In this document: positions 14,807 through 22,755 of the stretch, one piece after another
Layout of the letters: every line of letters starts with the position of its first letter
How positions within the stretch are numbered: position 1 is the first letter of the stretch
Assembly (NCBI GenBank): GCA_018365265.1
Contig: JAGZKI010000037.1
Span: 1-24,576 of the forward strand
DNA from: Streptococcus parasanguinis
GTDB lineage: Bacteria; Bacillota; Bacilli; Lactobacillales; Streptococcaceae
DNA length: 24,576 nucleotides
Direction: 5' to 3'
Notes under the pieces: model-generated
The model's input: the letters and a program-made list of their open reading frames with translations, nothing else
Database searches by the model: none
Told to the model about the DNA's origin: nothing
Translations under genes and position numbers: made by a program

Positions 14807-17800
14807 ATGAAAAAGAAAACAATGGTTTCCATTGTCGCATCGAGCTTACTGATCGCGCCAATGGTTTTGCACCAAGTAGTAGCAGCAGATGAGCAGACGG
14901 AAGAATTGGTTCCTGCGACAGAAGTGGTCCATGCTCCATCTACTGAAGCAACAACGACAGCACGTGACACAAGTACTAGCTCTAGTGAAGAAGGGGCAAG
15001 CTCAAGTGAGGCATCGCTGGATCGGGGGGCAGTTGTAAATCAAGTAGCTCCTTCATCAGTGGAACTTTCAAGACAAAGTGATCCAACTGTTCCAGTAGCA
15101 ACTCCAGTAGTAACAAGCAGGGAAGCTGCACCTCAATCCACTCCTACTTCAGAAGCACCGGCAACAAGTCAGGATTTGGCAAAAGTCACAGGTTCGACCC
15201 TTGCAAGTGATCAGGCTACTAAAAAGTTGACAGTGCAAGATGCTGTTAATGGCTTGCTTCAATGGGCAGCAACGGATCCAAGCCAATTGGGCCAAAGCCA
15301 AGCAGATCGGGAACGCTTTGCCAAGAGTTTAGGTTTGATTGAAAGATCAGAAGATCTGACTCGTAAGGTCAGTCAGCCAGAATTGGCCAAGATGTACGAA
15401 ACAGCTAAGAAACTCTATGATGCCTACCGGGCTGAAAAGAAAAGCCCTCTCTTTTTAAATGGTCGTGCCCAGCCTATTTTCCCTTATACGACGGGAGAAA
15501 AAGCAGACGAAGACTACAAATATGAGGACAGCCAAATTGTGCGCTTCCCAGTCTATGTCGAAACGGACTACGACACCGATGCAGATGGCAAGCCAGACTT
15601 GGTCAAAGCCATTGTTCAATTACCAAAAGCAGTCGCGCAAGGTGACTTTAAGGCGGCGACCATTCTGGAAGCGCGTCCTTACGTAGCAGGGACGCTCGAT
15701 GAAAACTACGTGACCCTTGAAAGTCTGGGGCTTCCGACAGACGGCAGCTACGACATGAAGAAACTGCACAGCAAACCTGCAAAGAGACAGCCAGTTGGCA
15801 GTGAGACGACAGTAGAAGCAGCGAAAAAAGCCAAAGCATCGGATTGGTACTACTACAGTCCCTACGAGTATATCTATGACTACGAAGATCTCAACTGGTA
15901 TGACTATTTTTTGGTCAGAGGTTATGCCTTTATCTCAAGTGCTGGACTTGGTACCAAGGGATCCGAAGGCTTTAACACGATAGGGTCTGATCTCGAAATC
16001 AATGCCTTCAAGAATATCATCGAATGGGTCAATGGCAAACGCAAAGCCTACACTGATAAGACCAGCAATATCGAAATCAAGGCAGACTGGGCAAGTGGCA
16101 ATGTCGCAATGACCGGTCTATCCTGGGCTGGCACCACAACCTTTGGTGTGGCAGCGACAGGCGTAGAAGGCCTAAAGACCATCGTTCCAGCAGCAGGGAT
16201 TGCTTCTTGGTATGATTATTTCAATAGCCAAGGGACCCAATTTGGCAATGCACCTTATAGTGACCTTTCATGGCTATCCCTCTACGTTAGCACGCGGATG
16301 CTGGACCAAGACGATTGGGCAGGGATTTGGCAAAACTATTCCAACTACATCAACCAATTGAACAAGGACCAGTACGCTCATGATCGCAACTACAGTGATG
16401 TCTGGAAGGAGCGGGATTATACCCTTCATCCAGAAAATCTCAAGACCAGCGCCCTGATTGTCCATGGCTTGAACGATGACAATGTCAAGACCAAACATTT
16501 TGAACTTATGTACGATGCGCTCAAGAAAGCGGGCCAAGATGTCAAGCTCTATCTCCACCAAGGAGACCACGTCTATCCAGCTGCTATGTCCCGTGGATAC
16601 GGCATCACCGCCAATGGTCAAGATTTTTATGATTTGCTCAATACCTGGTTGACCCACTACCTATATGGCGTGGACAATCACGTCGAAAGCTTGCCAGCGG
16701 TTCTAGCTCAAAACAACTATGATCCAAGTAAGTGGACCAGCTATGATAACTGGAAGAGCAGTCAACGTCTCTTTTTGAATGCTCAGTCGAAACGCTTGGA
16801 AGAAACCATTTCAAGTGACTATGCGGCTGCGGGTGTTGAGATCGCTAACCGTAATGAAACAGTCAGCAAAGCCTCTTCTAAGGCTAATCTGACCTTTGTT
16901 TCTGATGTCACTGAGGACACTACGATCAAGGGCCACATTCCCGTTCATTTCAAGGCAGCTCTTGCCAAAGGTCAAGGAAAGAATTTCCAACTCAATGCCC
17001 TCTTGGTAGACGTGGCAGATGAGGACTTTGACGTGGTAGGAAATGGTAGCGTCAAGCAAGATAAAACAGCAGACGGTTTCTGGATGGGAAGCAATTTAAG
17101 CAACCTATCTGTTGCCGAATACGAAACCATCAAGACCAAGTACAAGGTAATTGCAAAAGGGTGGATCAACCTTGCGAATCCTGAGTCTGGCTACGATTCA
17201 GCAAGCTCTCGCGCAAGCATCGAGCCAAAGGTTGGGGAATACCACGATTACACCGTTTATCTCCAACCAAATCTCTATACGGTTAAGAAAGGTCACAAGT
17301 TAGCGCTTGTTTTCAACACCTATGACCCATCTGATTTAACGGTGGAGCATCCCTATGAAGTAACTTTTAAGACAGATTCTATCCAGGCTGCGATTCCAAT
17401 TGTCGAAAAGACCCGCGCCCAAAAGGCAGCCTATGTACCAAGTGCAACAGATACTGACTATTCGAAATTGCCAGAAATAGAAGGAGCTGCTCTAGTCGCT
17501 CCAGAAGTACACTACAAGGAAGAATATAGGCTTCCAAGCCCAGAATACTTTGTCCAACCAAGCCAAACTCTTCCTGAAAAAGAAGAGCAGATGCAAACAG
17601 GATCAGCAAGACAAGAGCAACCTCATCATACACTAGCTGTATCCTATGGACCTCAATTTGTTTCACAAGGATTTGCAGAAGATCCTCAAGAAATGACTCT
17701 TTCAGTAGGAGGAGAGCAGGCAGATCCTACCCTTCCTCAAACAGGCAGCAAAGACCATGCTCTGGGTCTCTTAGGGGTGATCAGTCTTACAGCTTCTAGT

Positions 17801-17836
17801 CTCATCTTTTGGCGCAAAAAGAGAGAAGATGCCTAA
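14807..17836 (+). CDS. Cell-wall-anchored X-prolyl dipeptidyl peptidase (S15)
   Basis: A 1009-aa surface enzyme. Residues 1-27 are a signal peptide (ending VVAADE). Residues ~28-130 are a Ser/Thr/Ala-rich stalk. The S15 catalytic region follows from about 240. The triad is visible: Ser439 in GLSWAGTT, Asp557 in HGLNDDNV and His588 in QGDHVYP, placed like PepX of lactic acid bacteria. DTDADGKPD at ~250 matches the conserved acidic loop of that family. The C-terminus has LPQTG at 976-980, a hydrophobic stretch and RKKRE, a sortase A substrate. The usual streptococcal PepX is cytosolic and ~760 aa. This one resembles the extracellular dipeptidyl peptidase IV activity described in some oral streptococci and S. 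suis, releasing X-Pro dipeptides from proline-rich host proteins. Strong promoter with cre-like site; no clear terminator before trxA. Confidence 0.92.
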   Translation: MKKKTMVSIVASSLLIAPMVLHQVVAADEQTEELVPATEVVHAPSTEATTTARDTSTSSSEEGASSSEASLDRGAVVNQVAPSSVELSRQSDPTVPVATPVVTSREAAPQSTPTSEAPATSQDLAKVTGSTLASDQATKKLTVQDAVNGLLQWAATDPSQLGQSQADRERFAKSLGLIERSEDLTRKVSQPELAKMYETAKKLYDAYRAEKKSPLFLNGRAQPIFPYTTGEKADEDYKYEDSQIVRFPVYVETDYDTDADGKPDLVKAIVQLPKAVAQGDFKAATILEARPYVAGTLDENYVTLESLGLPTDGSYDMKKLHSKPAKRQPVGSETTVEAAKKAKASDWYYYSPYEYIYDYEDLNWYDYFLVRGYAFISSAGLGTKGSEGFNTIGSDLEINAFKNIIEWVNGKRKAYTDKTSNIEIKADWASGNVAMTGLSWAGTTTFGVAATGVEGLKTIVPAAGIASWYDYFNSQGTQFGNAPYSDLSWLSLYVSTRMLDQDDWAGIWQNYSNYINQLNKDQYAHDRNYSDVWKERDYTLHPENLKTSALIVHGLNDDNVKTKHFELMYDALKKAGQDVKLYLHQGDHVYPAAMSRGYGITANGQDFYDLLNTWLTHYLYGVDNHVESLPAVLAQNNYDPSKWTSYDNWKSSQRLFLNAQSKRLEETISSDYAAAGVEIANRNETVSKASSKANLTFVSDVTEDTTIKGHIPVHFKAALAKGQGKNFQLNALLVDVADEDFDVVGNGSVKQDKTADGFWMGSNLSNLSVAEYETIKTKYKVIAKGWINLANPESGYDSASSRASIEPKVGEYHDYTVYLQPNLYTVKKGHKLALVFNTYDPSDLTVEHPYEVTFKTDSIQAAIPIVEKTRAQKAAYVPSATDTDYSKLPEIEGAALVAPEVHYKEEYRLPSPEYFVQPSQTLPEKEEQMQTGSARQEQPHHTLAVSYGPQFVSQGFAEDPQEMTLSVGGEQADPTLPQTGSKDHALGLLGVISLTASSLIFWRKKREDA

Positions 17837-17933
17837 GGAGTCCCCGTAGCAAATATTTCTAAAATGGCATCATTTAGTGTAAAATAAAAGTAGAAATGCT
17901 AAATCAGTAGTCACTACTGAAAAAGGAGGAAAT

Positions 17934-18248
17934 ATGGCACACGTAATCACAGATGCAACTTTTGAACAAGAAACCAGCCAAGGCCTTGTCTTGATTGACT
18001 TTTGGGCAACTTGGTGTGGTCCATGCCGCATGCAGGCTCCAATCTTGGATCAGTTGGCAGAAGAAGTACATGAAGATGATTTGAAAATCTGTAAGATGGA
18101 TGTCGATGAAAATCCAAATACAGCACGTCAATTCGGTATCATGTCGATCCCAACTCTTCTCTTTAAAAAAGATGGACAAGTTGTCAAACAAGTGGCTGGA
18201 GTTCATACGAAAGCCCAATTGAAAGAAATCATTGCAGAATTGAGCTAA
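17934..18248 (+). CDS. trxA: Thioredoxin
   Basis: A 104-aa cytosolic thioredoxin, the dithiol reductant for ribonucleotide reductase, peroxidases and oxidised proteins. The active site WCGPCR has its cysteines at 28 and 31, preceded by DFWATW, and the cis-proline loop reads IMSIPTL. Length is normal for the family. Ribosome site AAAGGAGG is near perfect. It is 97 bases downstream of the surface peptidase gene; no strong separate promoter stands out (a TAAAAT lies at about 17880), and a terminator follows. Confidence 0.96.
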   Translation: MAHVITDATFEQETSQGLVLIDFWATWCGPCRMQAPILDQLAEEVHEDDLKICKMDVDENPNTARQFGIMSIPTLLFKKDGQVVKQVAGVHTKAQLKEIIAELS

Positions 18249-18288
18249 AAAGAAGGGAGTAGGAAAGAACTCCGTAAAATAAAAAAAG

Positions 18289-18319
18289 TTGAAAAGGTTC
18301 CCCAAACCTTTTCAATTTT
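18289..18319 (+). terminator. Terminator after trxA
   Basis: Perfect 11-bp stem TTGAAAAGGTT / AACCTTTTCAA with a five-base loop and a T-run. Confidence 0.88.
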
Positions 18320-18334
18320 CCCACCCCCGTATAG

Positions 18335-18449
18335 CTTCAACAGTCTGGGAGACTGTTGAAGGTTGTGGATAAAGGAAACTTTGTTTCCCTCATTAGGTAT
18401 CTTCGGAGCTTAATAAGCGAACGAAGATACCAATCAACCACTGCGTCAT
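18335..18449. repeat. Intergenic cluster of hairpin repeats
   Basis: The gap between trxA and the amylase gene holds no gene. It contains a perfect 12-bp hairpin with a three-base loop (CTTCAACAGTCT, 18335-18361), a short GGAAAC/GTTTCC hairpin (18374-18388), and a 10-bp stem GGTATCTTCG / CGAAGATACC (18396-18431). CAACCACTGCGTC at 18435-18447 recurs at 24509-24521 next to the right-hand flanking repeat. I take the whole as a dispersed streptococcal intergenic repeat. Confidence 0.6.
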
Positions 18450-18475
18450 ACAGTTATTTCTATCAAACATCGAAG

Positions 18476-18502
18476 GCTGGATAATTTTTTCCAGCTTTTT
18501 TT
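18476..18502 (+). terminator. Plus-strand hairpin terminator in the trxA-amylase gap
   Basis: Six-bp stem GCTGGA / TCCAGC with an AT loop and a run of seven T. No plus-strand gene lies between it and the trxA terminator, so it is a second barrier or part of the repeat cluster. Confidence 0.6.
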
Positions 18503-18599
18503 GATGCTCTTTATTTCTTTCAAATAGACGCGATACCCATTGACAGCGCTTTCTTATAGTGCTAAAATGAAGCTGTATTTCCTATAAAATTTTTACAGG

Positions 18600-18636
18600 A
18601 AAAAATTCTCCTAGGAAGATGTAGATCCTAGGAGAA
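18600..18636 (-). terminator. Terminator of the alpha-amylase gene
   Basis: On the minus strand a perfect 10-bp stem TTCTCCTAGG / CCTAGGAGAA with an 11-base loop is followed by six T, 15 bases after the amylase stop. Confidence 0.88.
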
Positions 18637-18651
18637 AATTACGTATAAAGG

Positions 18652-20115
18652 TTATTGGCCCTCTGTATCTTGGGCTACCCAGACACTGACGGAGCGTTCT
18701 GCCACTGGGAATTCAGCAGTACCGTCTTCTTGGACTTGGACGGTTTCGCTACAATTTTCTAGTACATCATAGTAGGTGAGGCCTGCGTAGGATGAGCCGA
18801 TCTCCATGACTTTTGTAGCAGCTTGGTTATTGGAAATCAAGCAGGCGATTGGTGCTGATTCTTCTGAACCTGAACGTGTCCAACCGATGCAATTAGGATC
18901 ATCGAAGTAGTCCGTTTCTTCCCCATAGGCCAGATCTTTACGAACCCATAAGAGTCGATCGAGGACCCCTTGGAAACTTTCTTGCGCAAATTGGCCCTCG
19001 ATCCCGTAGTAGTCTCCATAGAAGACACAAGGCAAACCAGCTTCACGAAGTAAGATCAAGGCATAGGCTGCAGGCTTAAACCATTCTTGGATCGTAGATT
19101 CCAAGGCTTGCCCTCGTTGGGTGTCATGGTTGTCCACAAAGGTTACGGCCTGTTCAGGATGATTGAGCGCTAGTGTTCCATCAAAAATAGTTCGAAGGTC
19201 GAAATTTTCACCCTCTTGACTAGCTCTGAAGAGATTTTGGTGGAGGGCTACATCGATCAAGTCATACAAGTAGTCAATGCTTTCCAAGTACTCATCGTTG
19301 GTTTCTGTGTCGCCATTCCAAAATTCACCAAAGACGTAGAAATCTTCTCCATATTTTTTGGTGATATTATGAATGAAATTCTTCATAAAGAAGGAGTCAA
19401 TGTGCTTGACGGCATCCAGACGGAAGCCTTCTACACCAGTCGTTTCGATAAACCATTCAGCCCATTGGTCGAGATTTTCTACAACTTCGGGATGTTTGAA
19501 ATCGATATCGGCGTACATGAGGTAATCGTAGTTTCCGTTTTCCTTGTCTACCAGATCTCCATGAGCCCAACCTTTATTGTCCCCTTGGATTTGGTAGATC
19601 CCATTCTTATTGCGTGAAGCATCGTAGTCCGTACCGGTGAAGTGGTACCAATGCCAGTGGAAGTCATTATAGGCGCCATTTCGGCCATCAAAGGTGAATT
19701 TGGTCCATCCTTGAATGGTGAAGGGCTCAGTGAGGACCTTGTTTCGATCCATTGGATCCACCTCAACGACCTCGAATTCCTCTAAGCCATCGGCAGCAGC
19801 TTTATGGTTGAGAACGACATCGGCCATTGGTTGAATCCCTGCATCTTTGAGGGCTTGAATGGCTTGAAGATAATCATCTTTGAAGCCATATTTGGTGCGA
19901 ACCGTTCCTTTTTGATCGAACTCGCCCAAATCAAAGAGGTCATAGACTCCGTACCCAACGTCATTGTTAGAAGTAGCTTTAAAGGCAGGCGGCATCCAGA
20001 CCTTGCGAATACCCAAGTCTGCTAAGTGTTGCGCATCTTCAGCAAGACGCGACCAGTGGTTCCCATCAGCGGGCAAATACCACTCAAAATATTGCATTAA
20101 GGTTTGATTTTCCAT
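18652..20115 (-). CDS. Cytoplasmic alpha-amylase (GH13)
   Basis: A 487-aa glycoside hydrolase of the intracellular alpha-amylase subfamily (E. coli AmyA type), cutting alpha-1,4 bonds in maltodextrin or glycogen. No signal peptide. Conserved regions are DVVLNHK (99-105), GFRLDAVKH with nucleophile Asp234, VFGEFWNG with acid/base Glu264, and FVDNHDTQ with Asp331. The start MENQTLMQYFEWYLP is chosen over an ATG six codons upstream (20133): the predicted promoter would leave the upstream ATG almost no leader, and GAAGAA lies ahead of the inner one. Single gene with its own terminator and an operator-like palindrome over the -35. Probably degrades imported maltodextrins or stored glycogen. Confidence 0.93.
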   Translation of the reverse strand: MENQTLMQYFEWYLPADGNHWSRLAEDAQHLADLGIRKVWMPPAFKATSNNDVGYGVYDLFDLGEFDQKGTVRTKYGFKDDYLQAIQALKDAGIQPMADVVLNHKAAADGLEEFEVVEVDPMDRNKVLTEPFTIQGWTKFTFDGRNGAYNDFHWHWYHFTGTDYDASRNKNGIYQIQGDNKGWAHGDLVDKENGNYDYLMYADIDFKHPEVVENLDQWAEWFIETTGVEGFRLDAVKHIDSFFMKNFIHNITKKYGEDFYVFGEFWNGDTETNDEYLESIDYLYDLIDVALHQNLFRASQEGENFDLRTIFDGTLALNHPEQAVTFVDNHDTQRGQALESTIQEWFKPAAYALILLREAGLPCVFYGDYYGIEGQFAQESFQGVLDRLLWVRKDLAYGEETDYFDDPNCIGWTRSGSEESAPIACLISNNQAATKVMEIGSSYAGLTYYDVLENCSETVQVQEDGTAEFPVAERSVSVWVAQDTEGQ

Positions 20116-20145
20116 TTTTATTTCTTCTTTCATGTGAATGTCCCT

Positions 20146-20174
20146 ATTTTACCAAAAATAGTTGGATGCGACAA
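20146..20174 (-). promoter_or_regulatory. Promoter of the alpha-amylase gene
   Basis: Minus strand: TTGTCG (-35, 20169-20174), 17-base spacer, TAAAAT (-10, 20146-20151) with a TGn extension. Transcription would begin around 20139, about 24 bases before the chosen start codon. Confidence 0.6.
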
Positions 20175-20181
20175 ACGTTTG
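20172..20181. promoter_or_regulatory. LacI-family operator palindrome (MalR-like) over the amylase -35
   Basis: CAAACGTTTG is a perfect 10-base palindrome with a central CG, in the context GACAAACGTTTGCG. This is close to the site I associate with streptococcal MalR (GCAAACGTTTGC-like) and a poorer match to the CcpA cre. It overlaps the -35, so a repressor bound here would block transcription until maltose or maltodextrin is present. Confidence 0.5.
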
Positions 20182-20335
20182 CGCTGGAAGCAAGCCCTTT
20201 CTGGAAAAGAAATCGCATACATGAAAGAAATGAAGTGAGAATATAAAAAGTAGCATTTTATTTACGTAGAAATATCAGTCTGGTACATATATTTCTATTC
20301 ATTTTATAGTTTGATCATATCAAAGGAGGATTGGT

Positions 20336-21973
20336 TTGAAAGTGAAAACCACCAATAGAGAGAGCATCGAAACGATTTTTACTGAAGCCTTGGCAATCCC
20401 AAGCTTTACCAACACTGAGACCGAGCAAGGAATCGAAGCCTACCTGGATCAACGGATTGGACAAATCCCCTATTTCAAGGACCATCCGGACCACTTTGGG
20501 CGCTATCAGGTGCCCCAGGATCACTTGCATCGGTCGGTCAATTGGGCCTTGGTTGATAAGGGCAAGAAAAAAACAGTTATCCTTTTCCACCACCATGATA
20601 CAGTCGATCTAGAAGACTATGGAAATTTAGCAGAAATCGCACTCGATTCTGATCAAGTAGCAGAAGCCTTGAAAACACTGGATAGGCGACCCGATATGCA
20701 GGAAGATTTAGTTTCTGGGGAGTGGAAATTTGGCAGAGGGTCTTGCGATATGAAAGCAGCCCTAGCCCTTCAATTGGGGGTTCTGGAAGCCTATGCAGCA
20801 GATCCCTCAGAAGGTCAGGTCAATCTGCTCTATCTCTCTGTTGGAGATGAGGAATCCTATTCACGTGGGATGCGGGGAGCATTGGGCCTCCTCACAGATT
20901 TGCAGGAAACCTTTGATCTGAATTATGTATTGGCAGTGGATTCAGAGCCCTTTGAATCAGAGGTAGGAAAAGAAAAGGTCCTTCACATTGGCACAGTCGG
21001 CAAACTCATGCCAGTCGTTGTGGCACAAGGTGTCTTGTCCCATATGAAGGAGCCCCTTAAAGGGATCAATGCCTTGTCCCTCTTAGTAGCCATTGCAAGC
21101 CAGCTGGATCTTAATCCCGATCTGGCAGATCAGGCGCTGGGAGAAACGTCTCCCCTTCCTTCTTGGTCCTATCTCAGAGATTTGAAGGAGCAGTACGATG
21201 TATCGACAGTACTCTATGCGGCTGGTTATTTCAGTGTGCTGCATTTGAAGAAAACACCCCAAGAGCTCTTGCAACGAATCTATGAGCTTAGTCAGGAGGC
21301 CTTGGATGCCTTTTACAAGAAGTATGAGCACTTGCAGGATCAGGCTGGCCAAGACCATATGATTGCAAGGCCAAAAGTCATAACCTATCAAGAACTAGAG
21401 GAACATTGCCAAGCTTTAGACGGCTACCAAGCCTTTAGGGAAGCTTCTAACCAAAAAGCGGAACATGATTTTCGTAATGGGACCAGCTACCAGAGCCTTG
21501 CGATTCAGCAAATCCAGCGGCTCCTTGAGTTTCTCGGAGATAAGGATCCCATGGTGGTCATTGGTTTTGCGCCCCCATATTATCCTTCTATGAATTGCCG
21601 CTTTTTAGACAATACCGATTTCAATATTGTGTCCCTCATCACTGATTACCGTGAGTATCTGGACACAAGAGGTTACCTCTTAAAAGTCGAAGAATACTTT
21701 ATGGGGATTAACGACACCAGCTATTGTGCCTTGGAAAAGGATGTGGCCTCTTACCAAGTCGTCCTTGATAGCCTAGCCACACCAGCTCAGGTCTATGATC
21801 TGGATCTGGATAAAATTGCCCAAATTCAGGTTCCAGCAGTTAATCTAGGACCATGGGGCAAAGAATTACATAAGCGAGGAGAGCGGGTCTACCAAGAAGA
21901 CTTCTTGGAGACCATTCCAAACTATCTGCTCGAATTGCTCTACCATTTCGATGATCGCTTATCAACAGAATAA
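20336..21973 (+). CDS. M20-family metallohydrolase, RocB-like
   Basis: A 545-aa zinc hydrolase of the M20 clan in the RocB-like branch, which is longer than ordinary M20 peptidases. Metal-site motifs are HHHDTVD (85-91), SCDMKAA with bridging Asp138, and GDEES with Glu172-Glu173. The start is a TTG six bases after a strong AAAGGAGG; a GTG two codons further is the alternative. RocB in Bacillus sits in arginine catabolism, but its reaction is not well defined, and many homologues are simply annotated as peptidases, so the substrate here is open. An ABC ATPase gene follows after 38 bases and probably shares the transcript. Confidence 0.85.
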   Translation: MKVKTTNRESIETIFTEALAIPSFTNTETEQGIEAYLDQRIGQIPYFKDHPDHFGRYQVPQDHLHRSVNWALVDKGKKKTVILFHHHDTVDLEDYGNLAEIALDSDQVAEALKTLDRRPDMQEDLVSGEWKFGRGSCDMKAALALQLGVLEAYAADPSEGQVNLLYLSVGDEESYSRGMRGALGLLTDLQETFDLNYVLAVDSEPFESEVGKEKVLHIGTVGKLMPVVVAQGVLSHMKEPLKGINALSLLVAIASQLDLNPDLADQALGETSPLPSWSYLRDLKEQYDVSTVLYAAGYFSVLHLKKTPQELLQRIYELSQEALDAFYKKYEHLQDQAGQDHMIARPKVITYQELEEHCQALDGYQAFREASNQKAEHDFRNGTSYQSLAIQQIQRLLEFLGDKDPMVVIGFAPPYYPSMNCRFLDNTDFNIVSLITDYREYLDTRGYLLKVEEYFMGINDTSYCALEKDVASYQVVLDSLATPAQVYDLDLDKIAQIQVPAVNLGPWGKELHKRGERVYQEDFLETIPNYLLELLYHFDDRLSTE

Positions 21974-22011
21974 GAAAAACGGTCCCTGTGAGGATCGTAA
22001 AGGGAGTTAGT

Positions 22012-22755
22012 ATGATTACATTTCACGGAGTTACCAAAGATTACGATGGGCACATTGCCCTCAACCACTTGGATCTGACCATCGAAGATGGGCAAATTGT
22101 CGGACTGATTGGCCACAACGGAGCCGGTAAGTCAACGACGATTAAGAGCCTGGTCAGTGTTATCACCCCAAGCACTGGGACGATTGAAGTGGATGGTCAG
22201 GACCTTTATAGCCATCGGCTTGCGATCAAAAAGAAGATCGGTTATGTGGCGGATTCGCCGGATCTTTTCTTGCGTCTCACAGCCAATGAATTCTGGGAGT
22301 TGGTTGCGACCTCTTATGATATGAGTCAGAAAGACTGTGATCAACGCTTGGAAGAGCTTCTCAGGATCTTTGATTTTCAGAGTCACCGCTATGAAGTGAT
22401 TGAATCCTTTTCACATGGGATGCGCCAGAAGGTCTTCGTCATTGCAGCGCTCTTATCCGATCCAGATATCTGGGTCTTGGACGAACCGATGACCGGATTG
22501 GACCCGCAGGCTTCTTACGATTTAAAACAAATGATGCGCCAACATGCGGATCGCGGAAAGACCGTTATTTTCTCTACTCACGTCTTAGAAGTGGCCGAAC
22601 AACTCTGTGATAAAATCGCCATTCTTAAAAAAGGTAATCTCATTTTCTATGGGACGATCGAGGAATTAAAGGGCCAGCACCCCGAACAAAGTCTGGAAAG
22701 TATCTATCTCAGCCTAGCGGGTCGGAAGGAAGAAGGTGGCGATCATGCGTCTTAA
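22012..22755 (+). CDS. ABC transporter ATP-binding protein
   Basis: A 247-aa ATPase of an ABC-2-type system. The ATG at 22012 is preferred over an in-frame GTG at 21988 because AAAGGGAG precedes it. Walker A GHNGAGKST is at 34-42, Walker B WVLDEPMTGLDP follows a degenerate signature FSHGMRQK, and the H-loop reads FSTHVLE. The SHGMRQK-type signature is common in the EcsA/YthP-like and CcmA-like group. It pairs with the permease gene it overlaps by 11 bases, and together with the RocB-like gene forms a three-gene operon. Export or membrane-quality functions are known for related systems; the substrate here is unknown. Confidence 0.9.
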   Translation: MITFHGVTKDYDGHIALNHLDLTIEDGQIVGLIGHNGAGKSTTIKSLVSVITPSTGTIEVDGQDLYSHRLAIKKKIGYVADSPDLFLRLTANEFWELVATSYDMSQKDCDQRLEELLRIFDFQSHRYEVIESFSHGMRQKVFVIAALLSDPDIWVLDEPMTGLDPQASYDLKQMMRQHADRGKTVIFSTHVLEVAEQLCDKIAILKKGNLIFYGTIEELKGQHPEQSLESIYLSLAGRKEEGGDHAS

